NCBI RefSeq assembly: GCF_000002235.5
Contig: NW_022145607.1
Span: forward strand, 38,286,529-38,350,528
DNA from: Strongylocentrotus purpuratus
Taxonomy: Eukaryota > Echinodermata > Echinoidea > Camarodonta > Strongylocentrotidae
Direction of reading: 5' to 3'
Length of the DNA stretch: 64,000 nucleotides
The notes under the pieces were generated by a model. That model was given only the letters and a program-made list of their open reading frames with translations, was not told the origin of the DNA and searched no databases. A program made the translations under genes and the position numbers. Positions 1 through 11,475 of the stretch are shown in pieces (positions within the stretch are counted from its first letter, which is position 1; each line of letters begins with the position of its first letter).

Positions 1-3000
1 AAGATAAAGTGACTTACCTTTTATGATGTTTTTACAAAGATCTGGTAGAAATACAATCCCCGAACAGAATGTTGTAAAAAATCAAGAATTTGCTTCGCGT
101 TTGAGATTTTAAAATTCAGTAATTCCTCAGCTGTCCAACAGTAATAACACTCGGAATGTATACAAATGCGGATGCGATAGTTTTTGGAATAATGGTTGTA
201 GACCAGATATCATCAGTTTGCTTGCCGTACGTATTGACGTAAACTTTAGGGATAATCATTAACTAATACGATGACCAATTTACTCAAGTCGATTAAATAG
301 AGGTCGTATATTTAAGAACAACACGTCATCCACGCCGTTTTAGACATTACCCCCCCCCCCCTCCTTTTATTTATTTTATTAATTTCCGCCTTTGCAAGCG
401 TCATGGAGAAAGGTTCAAATTATCATGCATAATGTGTGCGTATCTTCAAGTCAAATCAAATCATTTATTTCAACTGTAAAAACAAAACATATAAATTAAT
501 GCAAATTTTTTGTTTGGTAAATAAAATAATGGATCATAAAAATTAGCACAAAGAAGCTTATTAGAAATGACCCCTTTATAGATGTAGAAATCAAAGCTAA
601 AAAGTATCAAACATTATATGTACATAACATAATATGAAGGAAAGAAAGGGACACACACACACAAACAACAACAAACAAGGAAAATGGAAACTAGATGTGG
701 ATAAAAGCAAACGTGCATCTAATTTTGCGTATTCATATAAATCATAAATTTAATCTTTCAAATAAAGTCATATTGAAATTGAGAGGGAATGTTACAACTC
801 TGAAGCCCTCCCCAGTAAAAGTACGTAGTACATGTATTTACTAACCTCGATTCAATAAGGTTGTATATGTAGGCCTAAAACTTTAATTTCTTCAGCAACA
901 CTGAACTTGGGGGAAAATATAGAGACCCTTTAATCGTTAGGATTGTTCGGCATTACATAACTGCATGGGTGATGATTAATTGGATGTTTTGAGTAAACAG
1001 GCGCGTTTCGTTTTAATGATTAACTAGTGAGGTATGGAAATTCGTCTAGTTAAAAACCGCATTTCACACTCCTTAACAATTGACGCAATCGTGTAGGGAA
1101 ACGCGAGTCCAAAGATCAGTTGGAGTGAGAAAAATATTGAGGAATTTGACCATGTGAGGCTTGTGAGCTGACATAGAGCCTACTTAGCCAAACGATCACG
1201 ATGTACAAATATGTGGCTTAAATTTGTGGGTGCACTAATGGTTTGTTTGTTGAGATATTAATATCAATTTGATATTATCATGTGCATTTTCTTGTGCTCC
1301 TCTAATTAACCCCCCAATAAGGAAATGGGCAAAATGGACGAATGAAACAAACAGGTCGATTATTTTGCAGTTGTAGTTCTGAGCTGTAATATTCCTGTGT
1401 CATTTTTTGTGACTTTAAAAAAAAAAAAAAAAAAAAGAAATTAGAAGAAACTAGAAGAAAACCAAAATCAAGGAGGAAAAACCAAAGAACAATAGCAGTG
1501 ACAGAAACAACAACAGCAACAAAAATGATGAGTTCCGAAAGGGTCTGAAAACATTTTCAAGTATAAATGCCCTTATGGATTAAATTTACCAATTTCGTCT
1601 TTTTAGCCCAATATTAAATAAGACCCAAACTGTAAGCCCACACAATGTATGCAAACTTGTTTCAGGTTTAAAAAAGGTCAAATAGTTATTATTAAAATAA
1701 GAGAGCTTTAAAAAAAAAATCTACGAAAGCGATATACAGTGCGTCCCAGAAAAAACGAAACCGAGAATTATCGATGTTTTATCATAACTTAATCACAATT
1801 ATGATTAATAAATGACACATGACGCATTGTATAAATCCCCGTGCATCAACTCTCGACAAACAATATATTATAACTGTTGTCTCTTCAAAAGTTTCTAATA
1901 CATACATACACACATGGAAAATTATGGAATGAATTGCAGGTAGAAACTAAATATAAACCAACTTACTATGCTTTCAAAAGGATTTTATAATATTTGTAAT
2001 ATCATGTTTGACTTTTTATAGCAAACAAAAACAACTGATTTGTTTTTCTTCTATTTCTTTTTTCTCCGTTCGTTTTTTTTTTCTAAACTAGGGCGTGTTT
2101 GGATTTCTCGCCTTCTAACCTATTGGTATATATATTGTGTATGTTTTATTTAACTTTGTATGTAAACCATGTTAATCTATAATGTATGCTTCTTTGTAAA
2201 ATTGCGATTGCTTTTTATATGAACGGCCATGCTGAAGAACAGCCATTAGCTGAAGTATACCACCGTGCTAAAATAAAATAAACAAACAAACAAACATACA
2301 AACATACATCAGACGTACCATTCAGATCCATACACTGAAATCCTTGGTCAAACATGAAGCATACAGACAACTGTTTCAAAAAGTTTTATGACGAATAAGA
2401 AAACCGGATACGTTTATCATATACCATATATGAGGTTATATACATTATCACACAAATTTCATTTTCATATAAACATCATTTTCAATAGTTCAACAAAGAA
2501 TAACTATATATACACCACATTCTCTATGCCATAATAATGTTCATGTACAAAAATAAGAATTTCAACATATTGCTAAAATGGCACACAAAAAAATATTCTC
2601 ACATCAATTTGATGCAAATATTTTATAACAACAAACAATTCGATCACCATCAACTGTCTACTTCTTGCACATATAATTTGGATCTTTAATAAAATTGAAA
2701 TGTTTGCTGAAAAGTAGGAGGGGGTTTAGAGGGTTGCCATTCCCTGGGTAAGATTTTCTCACAGAGGCATGGGGTGAAGCCAACGTACCCCCCCCCCCCC
2801 CTGCCCCCTCCCCTTCAAGACCCAGCCAGGTGGAAAAATATCAATACAACCCTGAGACTACATTTGGGGGCTGCCCAGATGCCTGACAACTGAAAGATTA
2901 ATTATTTTGATTCTATGACCACTGCATAAAGTGTGTCGCAGAGCAGAAATATCAATTTCAAGATCGAAAATGTCATCCTTTTTCTCCATAGAGCATACAT

Positions 3001-3420
3001 ACAAAGAAGTAGAAAGAACTGATGCATATTTACTGTTGTGATATATTTCAATATAGATACAGAAGAACGTAAAGGGAAATTTAAGAACACCTTATGAATG
3101 CAGTTGAAACACTACTATGATACATAAAATGATAAATGCTAATGACTGAAAAACATATCCACAAATCAATAAACACAGCAATATATTTCATCTCAAATCT
3201 TTCTTTCAATAAAATATAAAAAGCACATGCCCAGCATGGCTGTCTATGTCAAAACCCCTCCATCTGAATATCTAAATCTAATAGTTATGTCTTGAATTTC
3301 TAAATAAAGTCCCACTCCTACTGAGGAGAATTCTCCAAAACTAACCAACAAAAATATTTCAAAGAAAATCTCAATAAAAAAAGGATGAAGTTTCCATCTC
3401 ATATTCTTTCTTTGAAAACA
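1..3420. other. Intergenic, AT-rich, no gene recognised
   Basis: I see no exon chain or recognisable protein here; open frames are short and of low complexity. It holds a C-run near 350-362, a CA tract near 652-664, a poly-A run near 1,417-1,435 and another C-run near 2,790. At about 447-465 the minus strand reads like the TTTGA-repeat tail of an old LINE, too weak to annotate separately. Confidence 0.5.
2090..2306 (+). mobile_element. LINE 3' end with (AAAC)n tail
   Basis: The segment ends in AAAATAAAATAAAC followed by repeated AAAC units at about 2,271-2,306. Just upstream is a short hairpin-like stretch (GGCCATGCTGAAGAACAGCC). A structured 3' untranslated tail followed by a short tandem unit is typical of CR1/L2-type LINEs. 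No reverse transcriptase frame remains upstream, so this would be a heavily 5'-truncated copy. A degraded gene 3' end is the alternative. Confidence 0.35.
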
Positions 3421-3431
3421 TCCAGAACCAG

Positions 3432-4002
3432 AATGGCGTTAACTCTGTGTTAGAAGTATACGAGTTAGCGTCTTTCTTGCCCAAACCAGAGGATATCCTC
3501 TCCCTCAATTAAATCTCTCTTAGGGTATAAAAACACCAAGTTGGTTATAATGTATAAAACAAAGAAATACAGCAATGACATTAGTTCTTTTCGAAGACAT
3601 CAAAACCAAGATTTCAGAAAATTCATATTAGAAGCCGACTTCACAGACCATGTTTAACACCGAACAGATTAGCACTTACATATCACATGCATTAAAAGAA
3701 ACAGTAACTTGTGTTCTATTTTTAATAGTCCAAAATATAAATGGAAGCCAGAACATTATGGCAGCAAAATGATCCAAATATTTTCTCACAAAAAGAATGA
3801 CAATTTGGAGAGGAGTAGAAATAACTGCTCGTCTTGCACAACCTAGTTTGTTCAGGTGCGCCTAACTGACGATTCAAACATCCGTCTTCTGTGTGTTTCA
3901 ATTGCAATGTCTGTGATGTGTTAGAACAGGTGTATTGCCCCTTCAGAGCCAGAAGGCCATTGACTCTGTGTTAAAGGATAGGGGTCAATGCCCTTCTGGC
4001 TC
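3432..4002. repeat. Pair of related hairpin-forming repeats
   Basis: The right copy has a 19-base arm at 3,946-3,964 (GAGCCAGAAGGCCATTGAC) and an inverted partner at 3,984-4,002 with one mismatch, around a 19-base loop starting TCTGTGTTA. A diverged copy at about 3,432-3,485 keeps the loop start and the downstream motif (AAACCAGAGGATAT versus AAACAGATGATAT), and its arms still partly pair. The copies are about 520 bp apart. It may be a small inverted-repeat transposon relic or a structured RNA segment; no function is assigned. Confidence 0.45.
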
Positions 4003-5066
4003 CAAACAGATGATATATATGTGTTATCATTCTCATAATACCCAAGAGCAATAAGGATCTGGAACCATCTGCCAGGCTCAGCAGTCAATGCAACAGGAAT
4101 AACCAACTTCAAGGAAGCTGCTCTACCCTCCATCGTAATGATGCAGCCCCCTGTTGGTTCTCACATTGTATAAGCTTACTAGCTTGGTTTTTACTTGCAC
4201 TGGACTTAGCATATTTTACTGTAAATTGACAAGTGCTTTGTCCACACGCCATTCCAGCAATTCATGACACTCTTTGTAGTTACTCGCCTCACCTACCATC
4301 CAAGTATAGCTTCCTGAGTGAGCTGCCAAAGGGATTACCCAACCAAGTACTGGTACCAAGTTATACAGCACATGATGTACTATGTTTGATTTGCCACATA
4401 AATAATGCTTCAACACATGCATTCCAAAGTTTAAAAATATTGAAATTGGATTTTAATTAATTTTTAGATAATACTTTTTGTCTGTTAAATGAAAACAATA
4501 TATAGCAAGGTACTTTAAAAGTGCAGCATAAAAATCAAAGAAATGCATTGCATACATCTTAACCTTACATTCACAGATGTCTGTGAACATGGATGAATAA
4601 AACCCAAAATGATAGTAAGAACATGTTATGGAAATGAATAAAGTTTAGAAGATGAGATGAAATGGAAGCTTATCAAATAATGTCTTCTCTTCCTTGAATA
4701 TACAAGTCATGGTACAGTGAAACCTGTATATGGAGACCACTCAAGGGAGACAAGAAAATTGGTCTGTTGCAGGTTGTCCATATGTACAGGTTCCTATAGT
4801 AAATGCTTTAATGAGAAACCATTTTCAAGGGAAACACCAAACGTGGTCTTTGTAGACAGGTGGTCTTTCTATACAGGTGGTCGCTAAAGCAGGTTTGACT
4901 GTAGATACAAATTGTTGTTGATTTTCATTGAGGAATATGTGCTACAATAAAGTCGAAAATGATATTTGTAACAGCTAGGGAAATCAAGAAACTTAAAAAC
5001 TGGACTGGTAGGAACACACCACTGTCTACTGCTCTTCTTTCAATGCTCAAGCAGTTACAGACAAAA

Positions 5067-5298
5067 TAGGCCTGTCCTCACCAGCTCGAGATTACCAAAT
5101 AGCTCACTAGTTTGCAAAATATCCCGCAATTTGTCCAGTGCGTCTTCACCGACCCAAAGACTACACTTAGCGCGGACGCTGGGCAAAATATCTCGAGTTT
5201 CGAGCTGATGAAGACGCGATTTGTAACTTCGGGCTAAATTTCCCAAATCAGAAATAGTGGGCTATTTGGCAATCTTGAGCTTATGTAGACATACCTAT
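5067..5298. mobile_element. MITE with ~40-bp imperfect terminal inverted repeats
   Basis: The left end reads TAGGCCTGTCCTCACCAGCT, continuing through an ACCAAATAGC motif. The right end, read in reverse complement, is TAGGTATGTCTACATAAGCT and continues the same way. Both ends are bounded by TA, the usual Tc1/mariner-type target duplication. The interior (~150 bp) has no coding potential. A related left half lies at 9,694-9,830. Confidence 0.55.
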
Positions 5299-5539
5299 AT
5301 AGTACTGGGCTCTCATGGGAGATTCAACATCATTCAAGTGTTTACCCAAATAACAGGTGTTGTCAATCACCAAGATTAGCCTTCAGTTTTATGACCAATA
5401 GGCTTTATGTAATGCTCTGCATTTTCCACCGATTCCCCCATATGAAAATTACATTTATTATTCTTGGCAATGTATACCTGAATAGCTTCACCGGCCCACT
5501 AAGGCAAGTACTAATCTCATGCTTGGCCATCAATCAATT

Positions 5540-6075
5540 TTTGGTTGCCCTGATCTAGCAGCAGCAGCAGCAAGATTAATCAATGTTGCGTCTTTGCTAC
5601 CACTTTGGTTGCCCTCAGAAGGATGGCAGGTTGATGCGTAGCCGCAGGATGATTTAATAAGTCTTTGCTCTTTCTGCTTCACTATCAGCATAATTCCATA
5701 GAGAATTCTCATTTTCGGTTGCCCCAGGAAAGGGCAAATAGATACAGAGTAGCATGAATAATTTCTATCAAGTCTCTGTCTGGATGCTTCATTTCCATAA
5801 AGCTCTCATTCAAGGTTGCCCCGGCAACAGGGGCAAATGGATTTTCAATCAGTTCAAATTTTGAGTTGCCCGAGGAGAACGGCAAGCACAAGTGCCTGAT
5901 CAATGAGATGCAGTGAGTCTTTGCTCATCTTCTATCATTTTCCTTAATTATTTGATAGAGCATTCTCATTTTGGTTGCCCCAGGAAAGGGGCAAGTAGAT
6001 TTCTACCAACTGTAATGATTTCTAATGAGTCTTTGCTCCTATCGCTTCATTTCCAGAGTGAGTTCTCGTTCTTAT
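5540..6075 (-). repeat. Irregular tandem repeat across the 3' end of the SCI1-like gene
   Basis: At least four diverged units start, on the minus strand, with a GAGAACTC/GAGAATGC/GAGAATTC motif near 6,072, 5,968, 5,808 and 5,712. They continue through GAGCAAAGACT and end in a GGGGCAACC motif. Spacing is irregular (about 96-160 bp). The most upstream unit contains the last codons and stop of the SCI1-like gene, so the others look like duplications of the stop region placed in the 3' untranslated region. Confidence 0.55.
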
Positions 6076-8941
6076 GAGCCTTAGCCATCTCAAAAAGAGC
6101 CTTCATCTTGGCTTGCTCTTTGAGTTGGTATTCCGTCAGTTTCATGTTGGCTTTATGCACCATGTTATCCTTCTTGTCTTCCTTCTTCCTCCGCCTTCTC
6201 TCCATCACATCATCGTAGCTCCTGTGCCGGGGAGAGGAGAGAGAATCAAATCATAAGATTCATAAGGTTCATATTATTGTCCATTTAACAATGAAAATTT
6301 GTTGTGTTACATGGTATTACGATACACAATGTCATAGGCATATTTAAGAATAGAAAAATTTTGTGAAAGGTAACGGCAGTCATTAGTGTAGAGGACAAAG
6401 AGGATGGCAGAAAGGACACACCCTTGAGGTGAGCCTGTATTGGTCAATATTGGCTCACTTACGACATTCTGCACACGGACGCTCTGGATTCCATTCTTAA
6501 GAAAATCGGTTATCCAAAGTATTAAAGAAATAAAAGAGAGTAAAATGAAGTGAGATGACAAAAGAGAGAAGATAGTAACGATGAGAATGAACTGGCGAAA
6601 TATTATAGCAAATTGCTTCTTCTTTTTTTTTGTGGGGGGGGGGGGCGTACAGATACATGTATTTAGCATTCCAGATTAAAAGGCTGAAATGAATTGGATA
6701 GTGTTGGACCTACATACTAGTATTCTCATGATTCTCATAATTCCCTGAAAGATAGACAAGAGCCAGACTGATCTCTTACACAGTCTAAGAGTAGTACTAG
6801 AAGAAAAAACAAATATTCAAAATCATGCATAATCAATATGATATATCCCAAGCTTGACACACAAAAAAGTAATTAAAGAAGAAGAGTTTACAGGTTTATG
6901 GCAGTAATTGTGTATCGATGATGAAATTCCTTCCACATCAAGCAATAGTTCCTTTAAACCACTCAAGATCTGTTCCGAAATATGATACAGATTAATTCCC
7001 TAAGGTCAATGCACTTACGGTCCACCCATGATAGACTTGGTCTCTACCCCTAGTCCAGGACTAGCTTCCCTCTCTCTCCTCTCTTGAGCTCGGATGGCTT
7101 TCTTCTGTATCTTAGCCTCACGCCCGGTAGCCTTGGGGGCCAATTCATCCATCACCTGATGTCAAGCACAAATCAATGTATTGTAATAATTGGATATAAA
7201 AAATTTCTGTTAAATAAGTATAATAATTAGTATTAATAACATGGGCAACTTTGACACTTTTGTAGAGTAAATTTGTTACACTCTCTTGCTAGTGTTATTT
7301 TTTACTTTCATTGTACATGACAGAATGTTTTAGTATATTTTTGTTTGTTCTGTTCTTTTGTTCCTGTTTCTTTTTTTCCTGTTTGTGTGCATTTTAGGGG
7401 TATGCTTTCATATAAGAAATCTCTCCTTTCTGCCTATCCCAAATGCTCTCATAAATTGCCATTGTTATTTGTTATCACTATCTTGTTTTTGTTATCATTC
7501 CATTCTGTATTTGTATGTTTTAAATGTTGTTTTTATGAAGAATGTTGAATAAAATTTGAAATTAACTTTGAATTGAATTGAATTATGTGGTTTGTTTGTT
7601 TGCTTTATGTAGAGGTGTTGTGGTCTAGTGGATAAGTCACCCAACTGCAGATCGCATGGTACGGGGTTAGAGTCCCGCCGCGGCACTAATGTCTTTTGGC
7701 ATGACGTTAATCTAGGTTTGCCACTCTCCACCCGGGTGTTAAATGGGTGCCCGGTAAGATGCGAAAGTTAATGTGGTTGGATTAGCAAGTGCGCTTGTAA
7801 AATGGCGACTGGCTGGAATGCTCCCAAGGGAGTGGGAAATGTGCATACATTGTGTTGCGGGTAAGCCTGAATCCAATGACCAGAGTAATAATATGTGCTG
7901 CGCCTAGAAACAAAGTTTTAGGCGCATTATAAATGTGAGCTATTATTATTATTATCAAACAGTCTATGATTTTTTTTAAATTGTCATTGACGTACCATTT
8001 TATTGTGGCTGTTAAACTCTTTCCTCTCTTTCTGCACTCTCTTTCTTTCTGTTTCTCTGTTGTTTTCTATCTCAACCTGAGACATTGGTGGCTGACAGAA
8101 TAAAAACAAAATCATGAATTGTATCACTTTTTTTAATCATTCTACATGCAAGATCCCTTTACCTTCAACAAATAGTTCCTCGTAAATTCATTAAAAGCAT
8201 CGTTTAAAACTGAATTGTTAAAAAGTAATCAAACTTCCACAGGAGAAAATAAAGTTCTCTTTGATCTACAGAATATCAAGATTAAAGATGGTGCAGTATT
8301 TTTAATCAAGGAGCGAATAGAACAGACAAAATTGTATACTTTCATACTTTAAATAATAAAAGGAACAACAAAAAAGTGTCAGAACGTGATTGCATTTTTT
8401 AAAGAGCACTTAATAAATACAATTGTTATCATCATTATTATAAAATTGAAAAACACAAATATTTGGCATGCATTAGAAAAACTATGAACAGCAAGTGCTA
8501 GAGAGAATGAGATATACAGGAGAAATGGATAGAAATAAATAAACCCACAACCTGATGAAATACAAATCAATGTATCCAACAAAAAAAGAGAGAAACAAAA
8601 AGAAAGAAGAAGAGAGAGAAGGGGAAAAGAAAGATGGTCAGAAAAAGAGCGAGGGAAGAAAAGGAGAATGAGATAATATAGGAGACAAGGAGTAAGAGAT
8701 AACCTACATGAAGTTAGAGAAAAGAGAGCGCAATGACTACAAAGACAATGAAAGGCTAATCTAGAGAAGCATAGAGAGAGGGAGGGAGGGAGGGAGGGAG
8801 GGAGGGAGAGAGAGAGAGAGAGAGAAGGAGCGACAGAGAGAGAGAGAGAGAGAGGGGGAGAGGGAGAAGGAGCGATAGAGAGAGAGAGAGAGAGAGAGGG
8901 GGAGAGAGAGAGGGAGAGAGAGGGAGAGAGGGAGAAAGAGG

Positions 8942-8973
<32 letters not shown>

Positions 8974-11441
8974 AAATGGGATAAACAGAGGGATACATCT
9001 ACATGTAGTTTATAGAAACACAAAAGATAATCATCACAAAAAAGAAAATGACTCTAAATCTCACCGGTCTGCTGGGGCCAATGAACTTTGCGTCGGGAGG
9101 AACGCTTTTGCTGCCTGCAGCATCCTTGTGGGCGGTCTTCCCAAACGTAGAGAACTTTGTCGGCTGCGGAGTCTTGAAGGGCGACATGCTGATGCTACCA
9201 TCCAGATCACGTGACAGGGACGGGTGCCGTTTACCTGAAAACTGTGATAAAACAAATATTGTAAAGAATCACAAGTCCATGGGGGTCTTTCACAAAGATC
9301 CTAAGTTGAACTTATCTCTAATTTGGACTTATGGAAAGCTGTTAGAGTCTTTGAAAATATTTTGTAAAAGTTATTTTTAAAGGCAGAAAATGTTTATTTA
9401 AATCATTTATATTTGTTATTATCAAGGAGATTTCATGTTCTGGATGTGGAATTTATAAAAAGTCTAAAATAATTGAATCTTTACATTTTAAGTCTGCAAA
9501 TGGCTCTCCGTAACTTTTAAGACCAACTTAGATTTAAGTTTGACTTAGGATCTACATGTAAGTGAAACACCCCCGATGGCTTTTAGCCTCAATACCCCAT
9601 CCACTTGGACATATTCTTTGACCCCAAAATGTAGGTCACCTCAACTGACCTCCTTGGGCACCATTGTTGATTTGACACAAGCTCCGGTAACACTAGGCCT
9701 GTCTTCAACAGCTCGAGTTTACCAAATAACCAGCTATTTGAACTATCCAGATCGCAAATTAACCAGTTAATTTGCGTCTTCACTAGCCCATAGTTGCAAT
9801 AAGCGTGATATTTGGTCCAGAAAACATCTCGAGAAGGACTGTTTGTGCAACGCTATGACTTGATTAGCTCAATGGCAACCCTTTTAACATTGGTAAAGAT
9901 CAATTCTCCAATGGAAACAATTTAATCATCTTGAAGCCTCGTTATTTTTTGTATTTGTTATTGTTGTTGTTGTTGTTGCTGTTGTTTTTATTGTTGTTGT
10001 TGTTATTACTATTATTATTATTATCTATCCCATGATAAATACAATGTGGTACAGGGAGGTTTAATATTTGTCTGGCATTTAAAGAGTTAATGACAGCTAA
10101 AAACAGCTACACTTCTCCTATCAAGTGCCCCATATCTAAATTTGCACACATTTTCTTACAGTGAATCTTTTGAAAAATATTCAATGCAAGTTCCTACCTT
10201 CCATTTGTAGTTTGTCAGTGAAGATTTCTCATCAGCAAAGTCAATGCCCTTGTAAAATTTCTGTGTAAAAAAATGCAGATGAAATAAACGTTTAACAAGT
10301 ACATACATGTATAAAGAAAGAAAGAAGGGGGAAAGGGACAGGGAAGAGAAATATTGAGAGGAAGAAAGCAAGAAAAGGATAGAAAGAGAAATTTAAGAGA
10401 CTATGTTTGACTTTTTATGAACAATCCACACTATGGGCACATAAAACATTCGGTGCTTCATATAATGGAAAACTTAAAAATTTAACAGTTTCTTCTTCAA
10501 GAACAAGATTTTTAGCTTTAAAAAAAAAAAACTAACATGCTTTCAGAAACATTGCCTAAAAATCAAACTTCGCTCACCTTCAGTAGTTTGCCAGAGTTCC
10601 ATTTTTTCACAAACTTCTTGAAATACTCTTTTGCCTTCTTGGATGTAAGTTCATCCAGTGGTTTGTTTTTCTGTTGATCAAAAATATGAAACTAGAAATC
10701 ATGATTGACTAAAATTGAATAATCATTTTACTGTGCTACATTTGTATATGTTGTATCTCTATTGATAGGGTATGTTTTTATGTCAAAACTACAAGATGAC
10801 TTGCAAAATCATTAAAAAATGGACCACCTGTTAATGTCCATTACTTGAAGTAAAATAAAGTCAAGTTCTGTTCATGTGAAAGAAACGGTGCGGAATCGAT
10901 CAGAAAAGGTTGATCATCTAGCATATATTTGGTGTGTACTGCAAGGTTGTAGAATTATCAACATAAGAAATTTGACCAAGTCTTGGTAAAGTTACAAGCA
11001 CTGTACAGAGAAAGATGTACATGTATATGGGACTACACAACATGTGGCATAAAAATATGTCCCAATTTTTATGTTACCGGTACATGCCATATTAAGAATG
11101 ATTAATGTTCTTCCACACTTGCATAATAAAATGATAATGCTCACCTCTTCCCAGAACTCAATCTTCTCTTTAAAGGTTACAATTCTCATACATATAAAAG
11201 TCATCATATTCCATTATTGTACTATCATTTAATGTGCATCCTGTCTTAAAGAAAATTAATATCAATGCAGTAATCTTGCCTGGCCCAAATGAACATCATT
11301 TAAGATATGTACATACAGTTGGCAGTACAAACCTCAAGCGAGGATGAATTTTAAAAAATGCAAATTACCTCTTCCATCAGCCAAACTCTGAATTCTTTAC
11401 TCTTGCTGTAGTAATCATCCTTTGTTATTTTATCTGAACAT

Positions 11442-11475
<34 letters not shown>

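Noticed and set aside
8379..9023. Long Ser/Leu-rich open frame on the minus strand
   Set aside because: It is the GA/CT microsatellite read through. No domain, and it overlaps the true exon environment of the SCI1-like gene.
11141..11213. Exon-like stretch (FKEKIEFWEE followed by a GTGAGC donor) on the minus strand
   Set aside because: Exons 4 and 5 of the SCI1-like gene join in frame and keep the family core without it. I see no convincing acceptor for it.
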